Shown here: positions 49,121-57,782 of the stretch, one piece after another
Position numbering within the stretch: position 1 is the first letter of the stretch
Layout: each line of letters begins with the position of its first letter
NCBI GenBank assembly: GCA_002796995.1
Contig: PEKW01000006.1
Span: 372,001 to 436,000, forward strand
From: Rhizobium sp.
GTDB lineage: Bacteria > Pseudomonadota > Alphaproteobacteria > Rhizobiales > Rhizobiaceae
Reading direction: 5' to 3'
Length of the DNA stretch: 64,000 bases
Position numbers and translations under genes: made by a program
Notes under the pieces: generated by a model
What the model saw: only the letters and a program-made list of their open reading frames with translations
Told to the model about the DNA's origin: nothing
Databases searched by the model: none

Positions 49121-50674
49121 ATGACCAGCATCGATCTCTCCGGCCTCGAACGGGAAATTCACGACATACCGGTCAAGTCCAAAGGCCCCGGCGGGGTCGT
49201 CGGCGTGGTCAAGGACGGCCGGGTGGTCCTGCGGCAGGCCTGGGGCTTCGCCGACCTGAAGAACCGGCGCCCGATGAGCGCCGAGACGCTGATGCCGATC
49301 TGCTCGATCAGCAAGCAGTTCACCTGCGCCGCCCTGCTGGATCTCGCAGGCTCCCTGGACGAGCTGGACACCCGCCTGGCCGACGTGCTTCCCGCCCTTG
49401 AGGGTCGGCGGCCGAGCGTCGCCGAACTCTGCCACAACCAGTCGGGCCTTCGCGACTACTGGGCATTGACCGTTCTGCACGGCGCCGATGCCGAAGGAGT
49501 GTTCCGCCGCGAGGATGCCAAAGAGCTGTTCCGCCGCATGCGCAGCACGCATTTCGCGCCGGGCAGCCGCTATTCCTATTCCAACGGCAATTTTCGCATT
49601 CTCTCCGATCTGATCGAGGATCTGGCCGGCCGGTCGCTCGGCGAGGTCTACCGGTCCAGGATCTTCGACCCGGCCGGCATGCCGACGGCCGCCCTGATCG
49701 CCGACACGTCCAGGACCGAGACCGTCGGCTACGAGGGCAATGACACGGTCGGGTTCTTCCCGGCGACCAACCGCATCTACTGGACCGGCGATGCCGGGAT
49801 CTCGGCTTCGCTCGATGACATGCTGGCCTGGGAGAGCTTCATCGACCGCACCCGCGACGAGCCCGACGGGCTCTATCGCCGCCTGTCGACGCCGCAGACC
49901 TTCTCCGACGGAAACCCGGCGCCCTACGGCTTCGGCCTGTCGCACGGCAAGGTCGGCGGGATCGCCACGACCGGCCATGGCGGGGCACTGCGTGGCTTCC
50001 GCTGCCACCGGCTCCACGCAGCCTCCGAGCGCCTCTCCGTGGTGGTGATGTTCAACCACGAGGCCGACGCCCACGGCACCGCCGTCCGGCTGATGAAGGC
50101 GGCCCTCGGGCAAACCGCTGCACCGTCGACCGGCCAGGAAGCCGGGCCCGGCTGGGCCGGCCGTTACCTCGATCCGGAAACGGGCCTGCTGGTCGCTGTG
50201 GCGAAGAGCCATCGCGGCATCAGCCTGCGCTTTGCCGGGGCCTCCGATGCACTGACGCTCGGCGACGACGGCATCGCCCGGTCCGATGCGGTGGAGCTGT
50301 CGCGCGATGGCGACGTCGTGCGCATGCGGCGGCCAAGGGAGAATCTCGACGTTTCCGCGACCCGCCTGTCCGGCGATGCGAAGGGCGACATCGCCGGGCG
50401 CTTCGTCTCGGCGGAGCTCGATGCCACACTGGAGATCGTCGAGACTGGCAGCGCGTTCTACGGCGCCTGCGACGGTTTCCTCGGCAAGGGCGAGATGATG
50501 CCGCTCTATCCCGTCGCCGAAGACGTCTGGATCATGTCCTGCCGCCGCTCGATGGATGCCCCGGCACCCGGAGACTGGACGATCCACGTGAGGCGGGATG
50601 CTTCCGGCGCGGTCAGCGGCTTTACGCTCGGATGCTGGCTGGCCCGCAAGATCGAATACACTAGGACCGCCTGA
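49121..50674 (+). CDS. dap: D-stereospecific aminopeptidase (DAP, S12 beta-lactamase family)
   Basis: 517 residues from ATG 49121; the Ochrobactrum anthropi enzyme has 520. The penicillin-recognising motifs are Ser62-x-x-Lys65 (CSISKQF), the YSN motif in RYSYSNGNF, and the HxG motif in TTGHGGALRGF. Two C-terminal beta-barrel domains (about 330-517) limit access to the active site in the family. It releases N-terminal D-residues (D-Ala and others) from peptides and amides; no signal peptide is present. Convergent with a peptide-uptake operon, with which it shares a peptide-catabolic theme. Confidence 0.9.
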   Translation: MTSIDLSGLEREIHDIPVKSKGPGGVVGVVKDGRVVLRQAWGFADLKNRRPMSAETLMPICSISKQFTCAALLDLAGSLDELDTRLADVLPALEGRRPSVAELCHNQSGLRDYWALTVLHGADAEGVFRREDAKELFRRMRSTHFAPGSRYSYSNGNFRILSDLIEDLAGRSLGEVYRSRIFDPAGMPTAALIADTSRTETVGYEGNDTVGFFPATNRIYWTGDAGISASLDDMLAWESFIDRTRDEPDGLYRRLSTPQTFSDGNPAPYGFGLSHGKVGGIATTGHGGALRGFRCHRLHAASERLSVVVMFNHEADAHGTAVRLMKAALGQTAAPSTGQEAGPGWAGRYLDPETGLLVAVAKSHRGISLRFAGASDALTLGDDGIARSDAVELSRDGDVVRMRRPRENLDVSATRLSGDAKGDIAGRFVSAELDATLEIVETGSAFYGACDGFLGKGEMMPLYPVAEDVWIMSCRRSMDAPAPGDWTIHVRRDASGAVSGFTLGCWLARKIEYTRTA

Positions 50675-50713
50675 AAATCCGCCCTCGGTCGCACAGCCAC
50701 GGACACAAAAAAA

Positions 50714-50754
50714 GCCCACCGGCCGCGACTGACTGGCAGTCGTGGCAGGCGGGC
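50714..50754 (-). terminator. Terminator of the leftward peptide-transport operon
   Basis: Stem GCCCACC/GGCGGGC (one mismatch), with inner complementarity. On the minus strand it is followed by seven T. Confidence 0.75.
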
Positions 50755-50834
50755 AGTTGGTCGGGAGTCCGTCTATTTCCGAACCCTGTCAGTCCGGCCG
50801 GTGCCGCCCTCATCGGGCAGCACCGGCCGTCAGC

Positions 50835-52349
50835 TCAGTTCTTGACCGTGTCCTCGAGGAAGAAGCGGCCGAGCGGGTTCTGGTCGAAGTTCTCGATGCC
50901 CTTGCGGGTCACGTTGATATAGGGGCTGTAGTAGAGATCGACCCAGTGGACGTCGTCCTTCGCCATCTTCTGGATGTCGACATACATCGCCTCGCGCTTG
51001 ACCGGGTCCATCTCGATGCGCGCGGCGGCAACCAGGTCCTTCACCTTTTCGTTCTTGTAGCGCGTCATGTAGTTCAGGTTGGAGTCATGACCCAGCACGA
51101 AGGTCGTCTTCTGGTCCGGGTCGAGAATGTCGTTGGTCCAGTACATGACCGACAGGTCGTAGTCGCCGGCCACCAGCATGTCCCAGGTCTGGCTCGGATC
51201 CATCTTCTGCAGGTTGACGGTGATGCCCGCCTTCAGCAGTTGCTGCTGCAGGAGAACGGCGATCTGTTCGTCGACCTCGTTGCCGGCATTGACCAGGTAG
51301 CTGAGCGTCAGGCCGGAAGCGCCGGCCTGTTCCAGCAGGGCCTTGGCCTTGTCGGGATCATAGGGACGCTGCATGTTGTCGGCGAAGTGATAGAGCGCGC
51401 CCTTCGGAATGTAGGAGTTGGCGACCTCGCCGAAGCCGAAGGTGACCGCGTCGACCACCGCCTTCTTGTCGATCGCCAGGTCGAGCGCCTCACGCACTTC
51501 CTTCTTGGCCAGCGCACCATGCTCGTGGTTGATCAGCAGGTGATCCTCGCGGGTGGAGGTGTCGAGGTGAACGGTGAGGTTCGAATCCTTCTTGAGCTCC
51601 TCGACGCGGGAGAACGGAACGAAGATCGCCGCATCGAGTTCGCCGGCCTGCACGTTCAGCATGCGGGTATTGTCGTCGGGAACGGAGATCCATTCGACGC
51701 CGTCGAGACTGACGCGGTCGGCCTGCCAGAAGTTGGGGTTCTTCTCCAGGATGACGCGGTCACCGCGACGCCATTCCTTGACGACGAAGGCGCCCGAGGA
51801 GGCGGTCGGCAATTCCCCGAAGGCGTCCTCGCCGGCTTCGACCGCCTTCTTCGACAGGATCGAGACATTGGGCAGCGCCAGGGCCGAGAGGAAGGGCGCG
51901 GACGGGGTCTTGAGCTTGACGACCAGCGTGCGGTCGTCGGCGGCTTCCGCGGTATCCACCACCTTGTAGGAATCGCTCCACAGCGAACCCTCGTTGTCGC
52001 GGATACGCAGCAGGCTGAAGGCGGCGTCTTCCGCCGTGATCGGCGAACCGTCGGAGAACTTCGCATCACGGATCTTGAAAGTATAGGTGAGACCGTCGTC
52101 GGAGATCGTCCAGCTCTCAGCGAGACCCGGTTCGAGCTTGGTGCCAGTCTTGTCCACCCGGATCAGCACGTCGAAGACGTTGGAAAACACCCAGTTGTCG
52201 ACGTTCTGCGCCGTCTTGATCGGATCGAAGGTCGTCGAATCCTCACGACGGCCGATGGTCAGAACGCCCGCCGCTTCCGCGAGACTGGCGCCCAGGGACA
52301 GGGAGGTCATCACCGTGACCAGCCCGATTTTCATCCATTTGTTCTTCAT
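50835..52349 (-). CDS. Peptide ABC transporter substrate-binding protein (family 5)
   Basis: 504 residues. Signal peptide (IGLVTVMTSLSLGASLAEAA), mature start AGVLTIGRREDSTTFDPIKT. The SBP_bac_5 pattern is clear: FDVLIRVDKTGTKLEPGLAE, DDGLTYTFKIRDAKFSDGSP, VREALDLAIDKKAVVDAV, and DVHWVDLYYSPYINVTR near the end. The family binds di-/oligopeptides, opines or related solutes in the periplasm. There is no lipobox. It is the last gene of the operon started by the iminopeptidase-like gene at 56802, an uncommon place for a binding protein. Confidence 0.92.
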   Translation of the reverse strand: MKNKWMKIGLVTVMTSLSLGASLAEAAGVLTIGRREDSTTFDPIKTAQNVDNWVFSNVFDVLIRVDKTGTKLEPGLAESWTISDDGLTYTFKIRDAKFSDGSPITAEDAAFSLLRIRDNEGSLWSDSYKVVDTAEAADDRTLVVKLKTPSAPFLSALALPNVSILSKKAVEAGEDAFGELPTASSGAFVVKEWRRGDRVILEKNPNFWQADRVSLDGVEWISVPDDNTRMLNVQAGELDAAIFVPFSRVEELKKDSNLTVHLDTSTREDHLLINHEHGALAKKEVREALDLAIDKKAVVDAVTFGFGEVANSYIPKGALYHFADNMQRPYDPDKAKALLEQAGASGLTLSYLVNAGNEVDEQIAVLLQQQLLKAGITVNLQKMDPSQTWDMLVAGDYDLSVMYWTNDILDPDQKTTFVLGHDSNLNYMTRYKNEKVKDLVAAARIEMDPVKREAMYVDIQKMAKDDVHWVDLYYSPYINVTRKGIENFDQNPLGRFFLEDTVKN

Positions 52350-52391
52350 GCTCTTGTTCCCTTTTTTTGGTGGTTTGGTTGATCGAAGGCG

Positions 52392-54074
52392 TCAGGCGGC
52401 AGACGACATGCCGGGCGGGATCACCGCGAGCAGCGGCTTGTCCGGATCGATGTCGGGAATGGCGCCGATAAGGGCTGCGGTATAGGGGTGCCTGGGATTG
52501 GCGAAGACTTCGGCCGACAGGCCCTCTTCGACGATCTCGCCCCGATACATGACGACCACGCGGTCGCAGAGATTGCGCACGATGGCGAGGTCATGAGCGA
52601 TGAAGAGCAGCGTCAGCGACATCTTCTCCTTCAGCTCGCGGAAGAGGTCGATGATCTGTGCCTGGATGGTGACGTCGAGCGCCGCGACGCATTCGTCGGC
52701 GATGACAAGCCGCGGATCGATCGCCAACGCCCGCGCAATGCCGGCGCGCTGGCACTGGCCGCCGCTCATGCTGCGCGGCTTGCGGTCGGCAAACTCCCGT
52801 TCCAGACCGACGAGGTCGAGCAGTTCGCCGATGCGGGCGGGGATGCTCGACGGGTCCTTTCCGTGCACCCTCAGGACCTCGCCCAGCATCTGACCGACCG
52901 TCAGGCGCGGGTTGAGGGCGTTCAGCGGATCCTGGAAGACCATGGCCGCCTCGCGCCTGAGCTTCGCGAGCGCCACCCGCGAATTTTGCGCGAGATCGGC
53001 GCCGTCGAAGCTGACGTGGCCCGACGACAGCGGCGTCAGGCCGAGAATGGCGCGCGCAAGCGTGCTCTTGCCGCTGCCCGATTCCCCGACGATGCCGACG
53101 GTCTCGCCGGGCATGACCCGGAGGCTCACGCCCTTGACCGCGCTGACCGTCTTGGCGCCGGCCTTGAACAGCCCGCCGCCGACGGCAAAGCGCACATGCA
53201 GGTCGTCGATTTCCAGTAGCGGACGAAGGGGAGCCCCGGCCGTCGTCGCGGGTGCGTGGGCGGGGGTCGGGCCCAAATGGTCGGGAAGCGAGGGATGGCT
53301 GGCGATCAGGGCCTTGGTATAGGGGTGCTGCGGCGCGGACAGGATCGATCGCTTGTTACCCTGCTCGACGATCTGGCCCTGGCGCATCACGGCGATCCGG
53401 TCGCAGGTCTGGGCGACGATGCCGAGATCGTGGGTGATCAGGATGATCGACAGTCCGCGGCTTTCGCGCAGGCTCATCAGCAGTTTGAGGATCTGCGCCT
53501 GGATGGTCACATCCAGCGCCGTCGTCGGCTCGTCGGCGATCAGGATCTTCGGATTGCACGACAGCGCAGCGCCGATCATGGCGCGCTGGCGCATGCCGCC
53601 GGAGAACTCGTGCGGGTAGCTGTCATACTGGCGGGCGGGATCGGGAAAACCCACCTGGCCCAGGATCTCGATTGCCGCCGCGCGGGCCGCACGTGCATCC
53701 AATCCCTCGTGGTAGCGCAGACCCTCGGCAATCTGGTCGCCGATCCGCATGACCGGGTCGAGATGGCTGGTGGGATTCTGGAAGATCATGCCGATATCGC
53801 GTCCGCGCACTTTCAGCATCTCCGCCTCGCTGGCGCCGATCAGGTCGCGCCCCTCGAGCAGGACGGATCCGCTTTCGACGGCAAGGCTCGGCGAGGGCAG
53901 AAGACCGACCATCGACCGGCAGAGCAGGCTCTTGCCGGACCCGCTCTCGCCGACCAGCCCGAGCACCTCGCCCTTGTGGAGATCGAGCGACACGCCGTCG
54001 ATCAGCGTGCGCGCCGCATCGCCCAGATGCGCCCTGACCACCAGATCCCGCACGGAAAGCATCGGCGCGCTCAT
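52392..54074 (-). CDS. Peptide ABC transporter double ATP-binding protein (DppD-DppF fusion)
   Basis: 560 residues from ATG 54074, overlapping the upstream permease stop (ATGA). It contains two complete ATPase domains in one chain. First: Walker A GESGSGKS, signature FSGGMRQRAMI, Walker B ILIADEPTTALDV. Second (from about residue 280): GESGSGKSTLARAILG, MSGGQCQRAGIARAL, LVIADECVAALDV. Both have the oligopeptide-type C-terminal tails (PYTKALIASHP, PYTAALIGAIP). It powers uptake with the two permeases, in place of separate DppD and DppF. In the second Walker B, Cys follows the Glu. Confidence 0.93.
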   Translation of the reverse strand: MSAPMLSVRDLVVRAHLGDAARTLIDGVSLDLHKGEVLGLVGESGSGKSLLCRSMVGLLPSPSLAVESGSVLLEGRDLIGASEAEMLKVRGRDIGMIFQNPTSHLDPVMRIGDQIAEGLRYHEGLDARAARAAAIEILGQVGFPDPARQYDSYPHEFSGGMRQRAMIGAALSCNPKILIADEPTTALDVTIQAQILKLLMSLRESRGLSIILITHDLGIVAQTCDRIAVMRQGQIVEQGNKRSILSAPQHPYTKALIASHPSLPDHLGPTPAHAPATTAGAPLRPLLEIDDLHVRFAVGGGLFKAGAKTVSAVKGVSLRVMPGETVGIVGESGSGKSTLARAILGLTPLSSGHVSFDGADLAQNSRVALAKLRREAAMVFQDPLNALNPRLTVGQMLGEVLRVHGKDPSSIPARIGELLDLVGLEREFADRKPRSMSGGQCQRAGIARALAIDPRLVIADECVAALDVTIQAQIIDLFRELKEKMSLTLLFIAHDLAIVRNLCDRVVVMYRGEIVEEGLSAEVFANPRHPYTAALIGAIPDIDPDKPLLAVIPPGMSSAA

Positions 54075-54925
54075 TCGTGAACTCCCAGAAGATCGCCAAG
54101 CGCATCGCCGAGCAGACTGAAACCGAAGGCAAGCACGACGATGGACAGGCCCGGGAAGAGCGTGATCCACCAGGCGGTGGTGACGAAGGCCTGGCCCTCG
54201 GCGACCATGATGCCCCATTCGGCAAGCGGCGGCTGGACCCCGAGGCCGAGATAGCTGATGGCCGCGCCGTTGAGCAGCACGAGCACGGCATCGGACATGA
54301 CGAAGACAAGCGAACCGGCAACCGCATTGGGCAGCAGGTGACGGAACATGATGCGAATCCGGCTGTAGCCGAGGCTGACGGCGGCGACCGCATAGTCGCT
54401 GTTCTTCAAGACGAGGATCTGCGCGCGCACCAGCCGGGCATAGGAAACCCAGCCGACCAGCGCCATGGCGATGTAGAAGCTGCCGAGACCCGGACCCAGG
54501 ATTGCGATGATCGACAACATCAGGACGAGGAACGGGAAGGCGAGAATGATGTCGATCAGGCGCATGAAGACGATGTCGACGATGCCGCCGAAGAAGCCCG
54601 CGACCGTGCCGGCGATCGTGCCGATCAGGAAGGGGAAGATGACGCCGATCACCGCGATCTGCAGGTCGATCCGGGTGCCCCAGATGACGCGGGAGAGAAT
54701 GTCGCGGCCGAAATTGTCGGTGCCGAAGGGGTGAAGCAGCGACGGCGCCTGCAATCGCGCATCTGCGGCTTGCGAGATCGCATCATAGGGCGCGATCAGG
54801 GGCGCGGCAACGGCGAGGAAGACGAAGAAGGCGAGGATGCCGGCGCCCGCGACAAGCGTCAGTCGCTTGCCGAGAAAACGGCGCCATTGGACGGCGAAGG
54901 ACGGGGCGAAGGTTTCGGCGCTCAT
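54071..54925 (-). CDS. Peptide ABC transporter permease (DppC type)
   Basis: 284 residues from ATG 54925, which overlaps the DppB stop (ATGA). An N-terminal membrane helix (LTLVAGAGILAFFVFLAVAA) precedes HPFGTDNFGRDILSRVIWGT, the DppC/OppC hallmark. Five more helices follow, with the cytoplasmic EAA-type loop in VAAVSLGYSRIRIMFRHLLP. It forms the inner-membrane channel with the DppB-type protein. The frame is open well upstream of 54925, but only this start gives coupling and the family N-terminus. Confidence 0.93.
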   Translation of the reverse strand: MSAETFAPSFAVQWRRFLGKRLTLVAGAGILAFFVFLAVAAPLIAPYDAISQAADARLQAPSLLHPFGTDNFGRDILSRVIWGTRIDLQIAVIGVIFPFLIGTIAGTVAGFFGGIVDIVFMRLIDIILAFPFLVLMLSIIAILGPGLGSFYIAMALVGWVSYARLVRAQILVLKNSDYAVAAVSLGYSRIRIMFRHLLPNAVAGSLVFVMSDAVLVLLNGAAISYLGLGVQPPLAEWGIMVAEGQAFVTTAWWITLFPGLSIVVLAFGFSLLGDALGDLLGVHE

Positions 54926-55860
54926 AGCTTCACCCTCGGATCGGCGGCCACCGTGACGATGTCGGCCAGGAAGTTGACGAGCACGGTTGCGCAGGCAAAG
55001 ACCATGGCGACGCCCTGCACCACCATGTAGTCGCGCGAGAAGATCGCCCGCACCAGCAATTGCCCCATTCCGGGAAGCGCAAACACGCTCTCGATCACCA
55101 CCGTGCCGCCGATCAGCCAGCCGATATTGACGGCAAGCAGATTGATGGTCGGAACGAGCGAATTCGGTACGACATGGCGCCAGAAGACGATGCTTTCCGG
55201 CATGCCGCGGGCGCGGGCCGCCGTCGCCACATCGGATTTCAGTCCCTGCACCATGGCCGCGCGCAGGCTGCGCGTCAAAACCGTCGACAGCGACAGGGCG
55301 ACGGTCAGGCCCGGAAGCGCGAGATGCCAGAGCTTGTCGCCCAGGCTGTTGCCATAGCCCGATACCGGGAAGACGCCGAGCTTGACGCTGAACAGGATGA
55401 TCAGCATCAGCGCCAGCCAGAAGGGCGGAAAGCCGATGCCGAGTGTCGAGACGACGCGCACCGCATGATCGGGAACGCCGCCCTGGTTGCGGGCCGCCAG
55501 CGCCGCCATCGGCACCGCGATCAGCACGGCCAGGAGGACGCTCACCAGCACCAGCGCCAGCGTCGGCTCGATGCGCGTGGCGATCAGTTTCAGCACGTCG
55601 ATCTTGTAGAGGATCGACTTGCCCATCTCGCCGCGGCCGAGATTTTCCAGGAAGTAGAAATATTGCAGCCACAGCGGCTCATCGAGGCCGTATTGCGCGC
55701 GGATCTTGGCGATTGCCGTCGGCGTCGCACGCGTGCCTAAGAGCACCCGGGCCGGGTCGCCGGGAATGAGGCGCACGAGAATGAACGTGATGACACTGAT
55801 CCCGAAAAGCACGGGCAGGAACTGCAGCGGACGATAGAGAACGAACTTATAGCGATGCAT
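54922..55860 (-). CDS. Peptide ABC transporter permease (DppB type)
   Basis: 312 residues. The first helix (FLPVLFGISVITFILVRLIP) and GDPARVLLGTRATPTAIAKI are typical of DppB/OppB. The loop KSDVATAARARGMPESIVFWRHVVPN holds the EAA motif that contacts the ATPase. Six helices in all. The start lies 51 bases after the iminopeptidase-like stop in the same operon, and the end overlaps dppC by four bases. Substrate is probably a short peptide or a peptide-like amide, given its neighbours. Confidence 0.93.
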   Translation of the reverse strand: MHRYKFVLYRPLQFLPVLFGISVITFILVRLIPGDPARVLLGTRATPTAIAKIRAQYGLDEPLWLQYFYFLENLGRGEMGKSILYKIDVLKLIATRIEPTLALVLVSVLLAVLIAVPMAALAARNQGGVPDHAVRVVSTLGIGFPPFWLALMLIILFSVKLGVFPVSGYGNSLGDKLWHLALPGLTVALSLSTVLTRSLRAAMVQGLKSDVATAARARGMPESIVFWRHVVPNSLVPTINLLAVNIGWLIGGTVVIESVFALPGMGQLLVRAIFSRDYMVVQGVAMVFACATVLVNFLADIVTVAADPRVKL

Positions 55861-55911
55861 GGCAGATGCCGTCTCTCCTTGCCGAATTCCGTCGTGGGGG
55901 GATGAACACCA

Positions 55912-56802
55912 TCAGCTTGCCCTGTTGCGCGCGAGAAATCCGGTGAGCACCGGATAATATTCCCCGGGATTTTCGTAGAACGGCATGTGGCTCGCATTGC
56001 GGATCACCTTGAGCTCGGAACCGGGCAAGGCGATCTTCATGCGCAGCGCGCAGGCCGGGGTCAGTTCGTCGTGCTCGCCAACCGTGATCAGCACCGGCAC
56101 CTTGATCTTCGGCAGGTCGGGGATCCGGTTCCAGTCCTTGAGATTGCCGGTGTAGAGAAATTCATTCGGTCCCTGCATGGTCACATAGGGCCCCATGTTC
56201 CAGTCGTCGAGCGAGCGCTTGACCGGGGCCGGCCATTCCGGCAGGCGGCAGACATGGCGATAGTTGAGGATGGTGACGGCGGCCATGTATTCGGGATGGT
56301 CGAAACTGCCCGCAGCCTCGTGCTTCTGCATCATCGCGACCGTCTCGGACCCGAGCGCCGCGCGCAGCCGTTCCAGCTCGACGACGAGATGGGGCATGTC
56401 GGCGACGGTATCCTCGAGGATCAGGCTCGCCAGGTTTTCCGGATAGGTCAGCGCATAGTCGATGGCGAGCCAGCCGCCCCAGGAATGGCCGAGCATGTGG
56501 ACCTTGCCGAGGCCGAGCGCCTTGCGGACGGTCTCCGTTTCCTCGACATAGCGCCCGATCGTCCACAGTGCCTCGTCCTCCGGCCGGTCCGAGGCGCCGG
56601 TGCCGAGCTGGTCGAAGGCGACGACGCGGTAACCGTGGTCCACCAGGCAGGAATGGGCCTCCCGCAGATAGTCGCAGGGCAGGCCCGGACCGCCGTTGAG
56701 GCAGAAGATCGTCTCCGTACCGCTGCCGAAGCTGTAGGCAATCACCCGCCGCCCCTCGACATCGACCTCAATGCGCGCGTCCGGCTCGATCTCTCGCCAC
56801 AT
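55912..56802 (-). CDS. Proline-iminopeptidase-like hydrolase, first gene of the peptide operon (Pip1)
   Basis: 296 residues from ATG 56802; ATG 56847 in frame would give 311. The S33 family marks are CLNGGPGLPCDYL (oxyanion NGGPG), VVAFDQLGTGASDRP, nucleophile Ser107 in MLGHSWGGWLAIDY, VGEHDELTP (Asp) and NASHMPFYENP (His). Family members include proline iminopeptidases and L-amino-acid amidases, which release N-terminal residues or amides. Next to a LuxR solo gene it fits the pip gene of plant-associated bacteria. It leads the operon pip1-dppB-dppC-dppDF-SBP, and a 16-bp box is 81 bp before its start. No signal peptide. Confidence 0.88.
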   Translation of the reverse strand: MWREIEPDARIEVDVEGRRVIAYSFGSGTETIFCLNGGPGLPCDYLREAHSCLVDHGYRVVAFDQLGTGASDRPEDEALWTIGRYVEETETVRKALGLGKVHMLGHSWGGWLAIDYALTYPENLASLILEDTVADMPHLVVELERLRAALGSETVAMMQKHEAAGSFDHPEYMAAVTILNYRHVCRLPEWPAPVKRSLDDWNMGPYVTMQGPNEFLYTGNLKDWNRIPDLPKIKVPVLITVGEHDELTPACALRMKIALPGSELKVIRNASHMPFYENPGEYYPVLTGFLARNRAS

Positions 56803-56882
56803 ATGCCCGTCCCTGCCCTCGAATTCCCATGCCCAACATTTGAGCATGGCTAATTTTTAACGGAATGACGGGTCCACACCAG

Positions 56883-56898
56883 CTATAAGAAGTGATAG
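56883..56898. promoter_or_regulatory. LuxR-type box 1, between pip1 and luxR
   Basis: CTATAAGAAGTGATAG, with CTAT/ATAG dyad ends. Reverse complement of box 2 (57705-57720) matches at 14 of 16 positions. It lies between the divergent pip1 (81 bp from its ATG) and luxR genes. An AT-rich TTAAAAAT region 22 bp further towards pip1 may be the -10. Confidence 0.65.
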
Positions 56899-56932
56899 GT
56901 TGCCCGGATCGGGATGCTTGCCGGAGCAGGAA

Positions 56933-57691
56933 ATGCTGGACGAAATTGCGGTCCTCAGGGAGCGGTTTTCCGCCGCCGGAACGGTGGACGGCAGCGTCGA
57001 CCAGATGTACGAGACCGCGAAACAGCTCGGTTTCGATGCCCTGATCTACGACTATACGCCGGTCCCCTTCGACTACAACGGCGACATCATGCTCCCGTCG
57101 CTGCTGAAGCTGCGCAACATCGCCGACGACATGCCGGACTACTGGTGCAATCGCGGCTATTTCCGCATCGACCCCGTGCAGCGGCTGGCGTGCCGCACCA
57201 CAGTGCCCTTCTTCTGGAACTACGATCCGGACGCGGCAACGCTTATCAGCCGGTTCATGACCGAGGAGACCGGGCCGGTTGCCCACTATCTCAGGGAACG
57301 GGACATGTCGCGCGGCATCACCGTACCAGTGCACACCCCGCGCGGCGACTATGCCACCGTCACCGCCGTTCATTTTGGCCGGGGCGGCGACTTCTCCCGC
57401 GAGGCGCAGCACCATATCGCCGAGTTCAGCCTTGCCGCACAGGTCTTCCACGACGCGGCCTATGCGATGTTCGACGCCGGCGCGCGCAGCGTCTCCACGG
57501 CGCGCCTGACGGAACGGGAAAGCGAATGCCTGCGCTATTCGGCGGAAGGCTACTCGGCCAAGGAAATCTCCCGCATCATTGACCGATCGGTGCCGACCGT
57601 CGTCATGCACCTGAACGCGGCGGCCAAGAAACTCGGCGCCAGGAACCGCACCCAGGCGGTCGTGCTCGCCAGCCATTACCGGCTGCTGTAA
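56933..57691 (+). CDS. LuxR-family solo regulator of the plant-responsive (PAB) subgroup
   Basis: 252 residues from ATG 56933 (GGAG six nt upstream); a TTG at 56900 is in frame. An autoinducer-binding domain (1-170) and a C-terminal LuxR HTH (LTERESECLRYSAEGYSAKE, then PTVVMHLNAAAKKLGA) are present. Aligned to TraR with the invariant Asp70-Pro71 at Asp80-Pro81, position 57 is Met67 (not Trp) and position 61 is Trp71 (not Tyr); Trp85 is kept as Trp95. These two changes define OryR, PsoR, NesR and PipR, which answer plant compounds and not AHLs. No luxI gene is in the window. It is flanked by two pip genes and a peptide transporter, as with PipR. Confidence 0.92.
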   Translation: MLDEIAVLRERFSAAGTVDGSVDQMYETAKQLGFDALIYDYTPVPFDYNGDIMLPSLLKLRNIADDMPDYWCNRGYFRIDPVQRLACRTTVPFFWNYDPDAATLISRFMTEETGPVAHYLRERDMSRGITVPVHTPRGDYATVTAVHFGRGGDFSREAQHHIAEFSLAAQVFHDAAYAMFDAGARSVSTARLTERESECLRYSAEGYSAKEISRIIDRSVPTVVMHLNAAAKKLGARNRTQAVVLASHYRLL

Positions 57692-57704
57692 GGCCGGGCG
57701 CACC

Positions 57705-57720
57705 CTATAACTTCTGATAG
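57705..57720. promoter_or_regulatory. LuxR-type box 2, upstream of pip2
   Basis: CTATAACTTCTGATAG, 14 bp after the luxR stop and 62 bp before the pip2 ATG. Near-identical to the reverse complement of box 1. TACGCT (57740-57745) lies 19 bp on and could be a -10, placing the box about 40 bp before the start site, the usual place for activation. Confidence 0.65.
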
Positions 57721-57782
57721 CTGCCTGACGCACTTCCGCTACGCTATGGTCTCGCGACCCAAGCCGAGGAACGGAGATGCCC

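Noticed and set aside
50795..50829. Ten-bp inverted repeat CGGCCGGTGC/GCACCGGCCG after the peptide-binding protein stop
   Set aside because: No T-run on either side; the better terminator for this operon is at 50714-50754.
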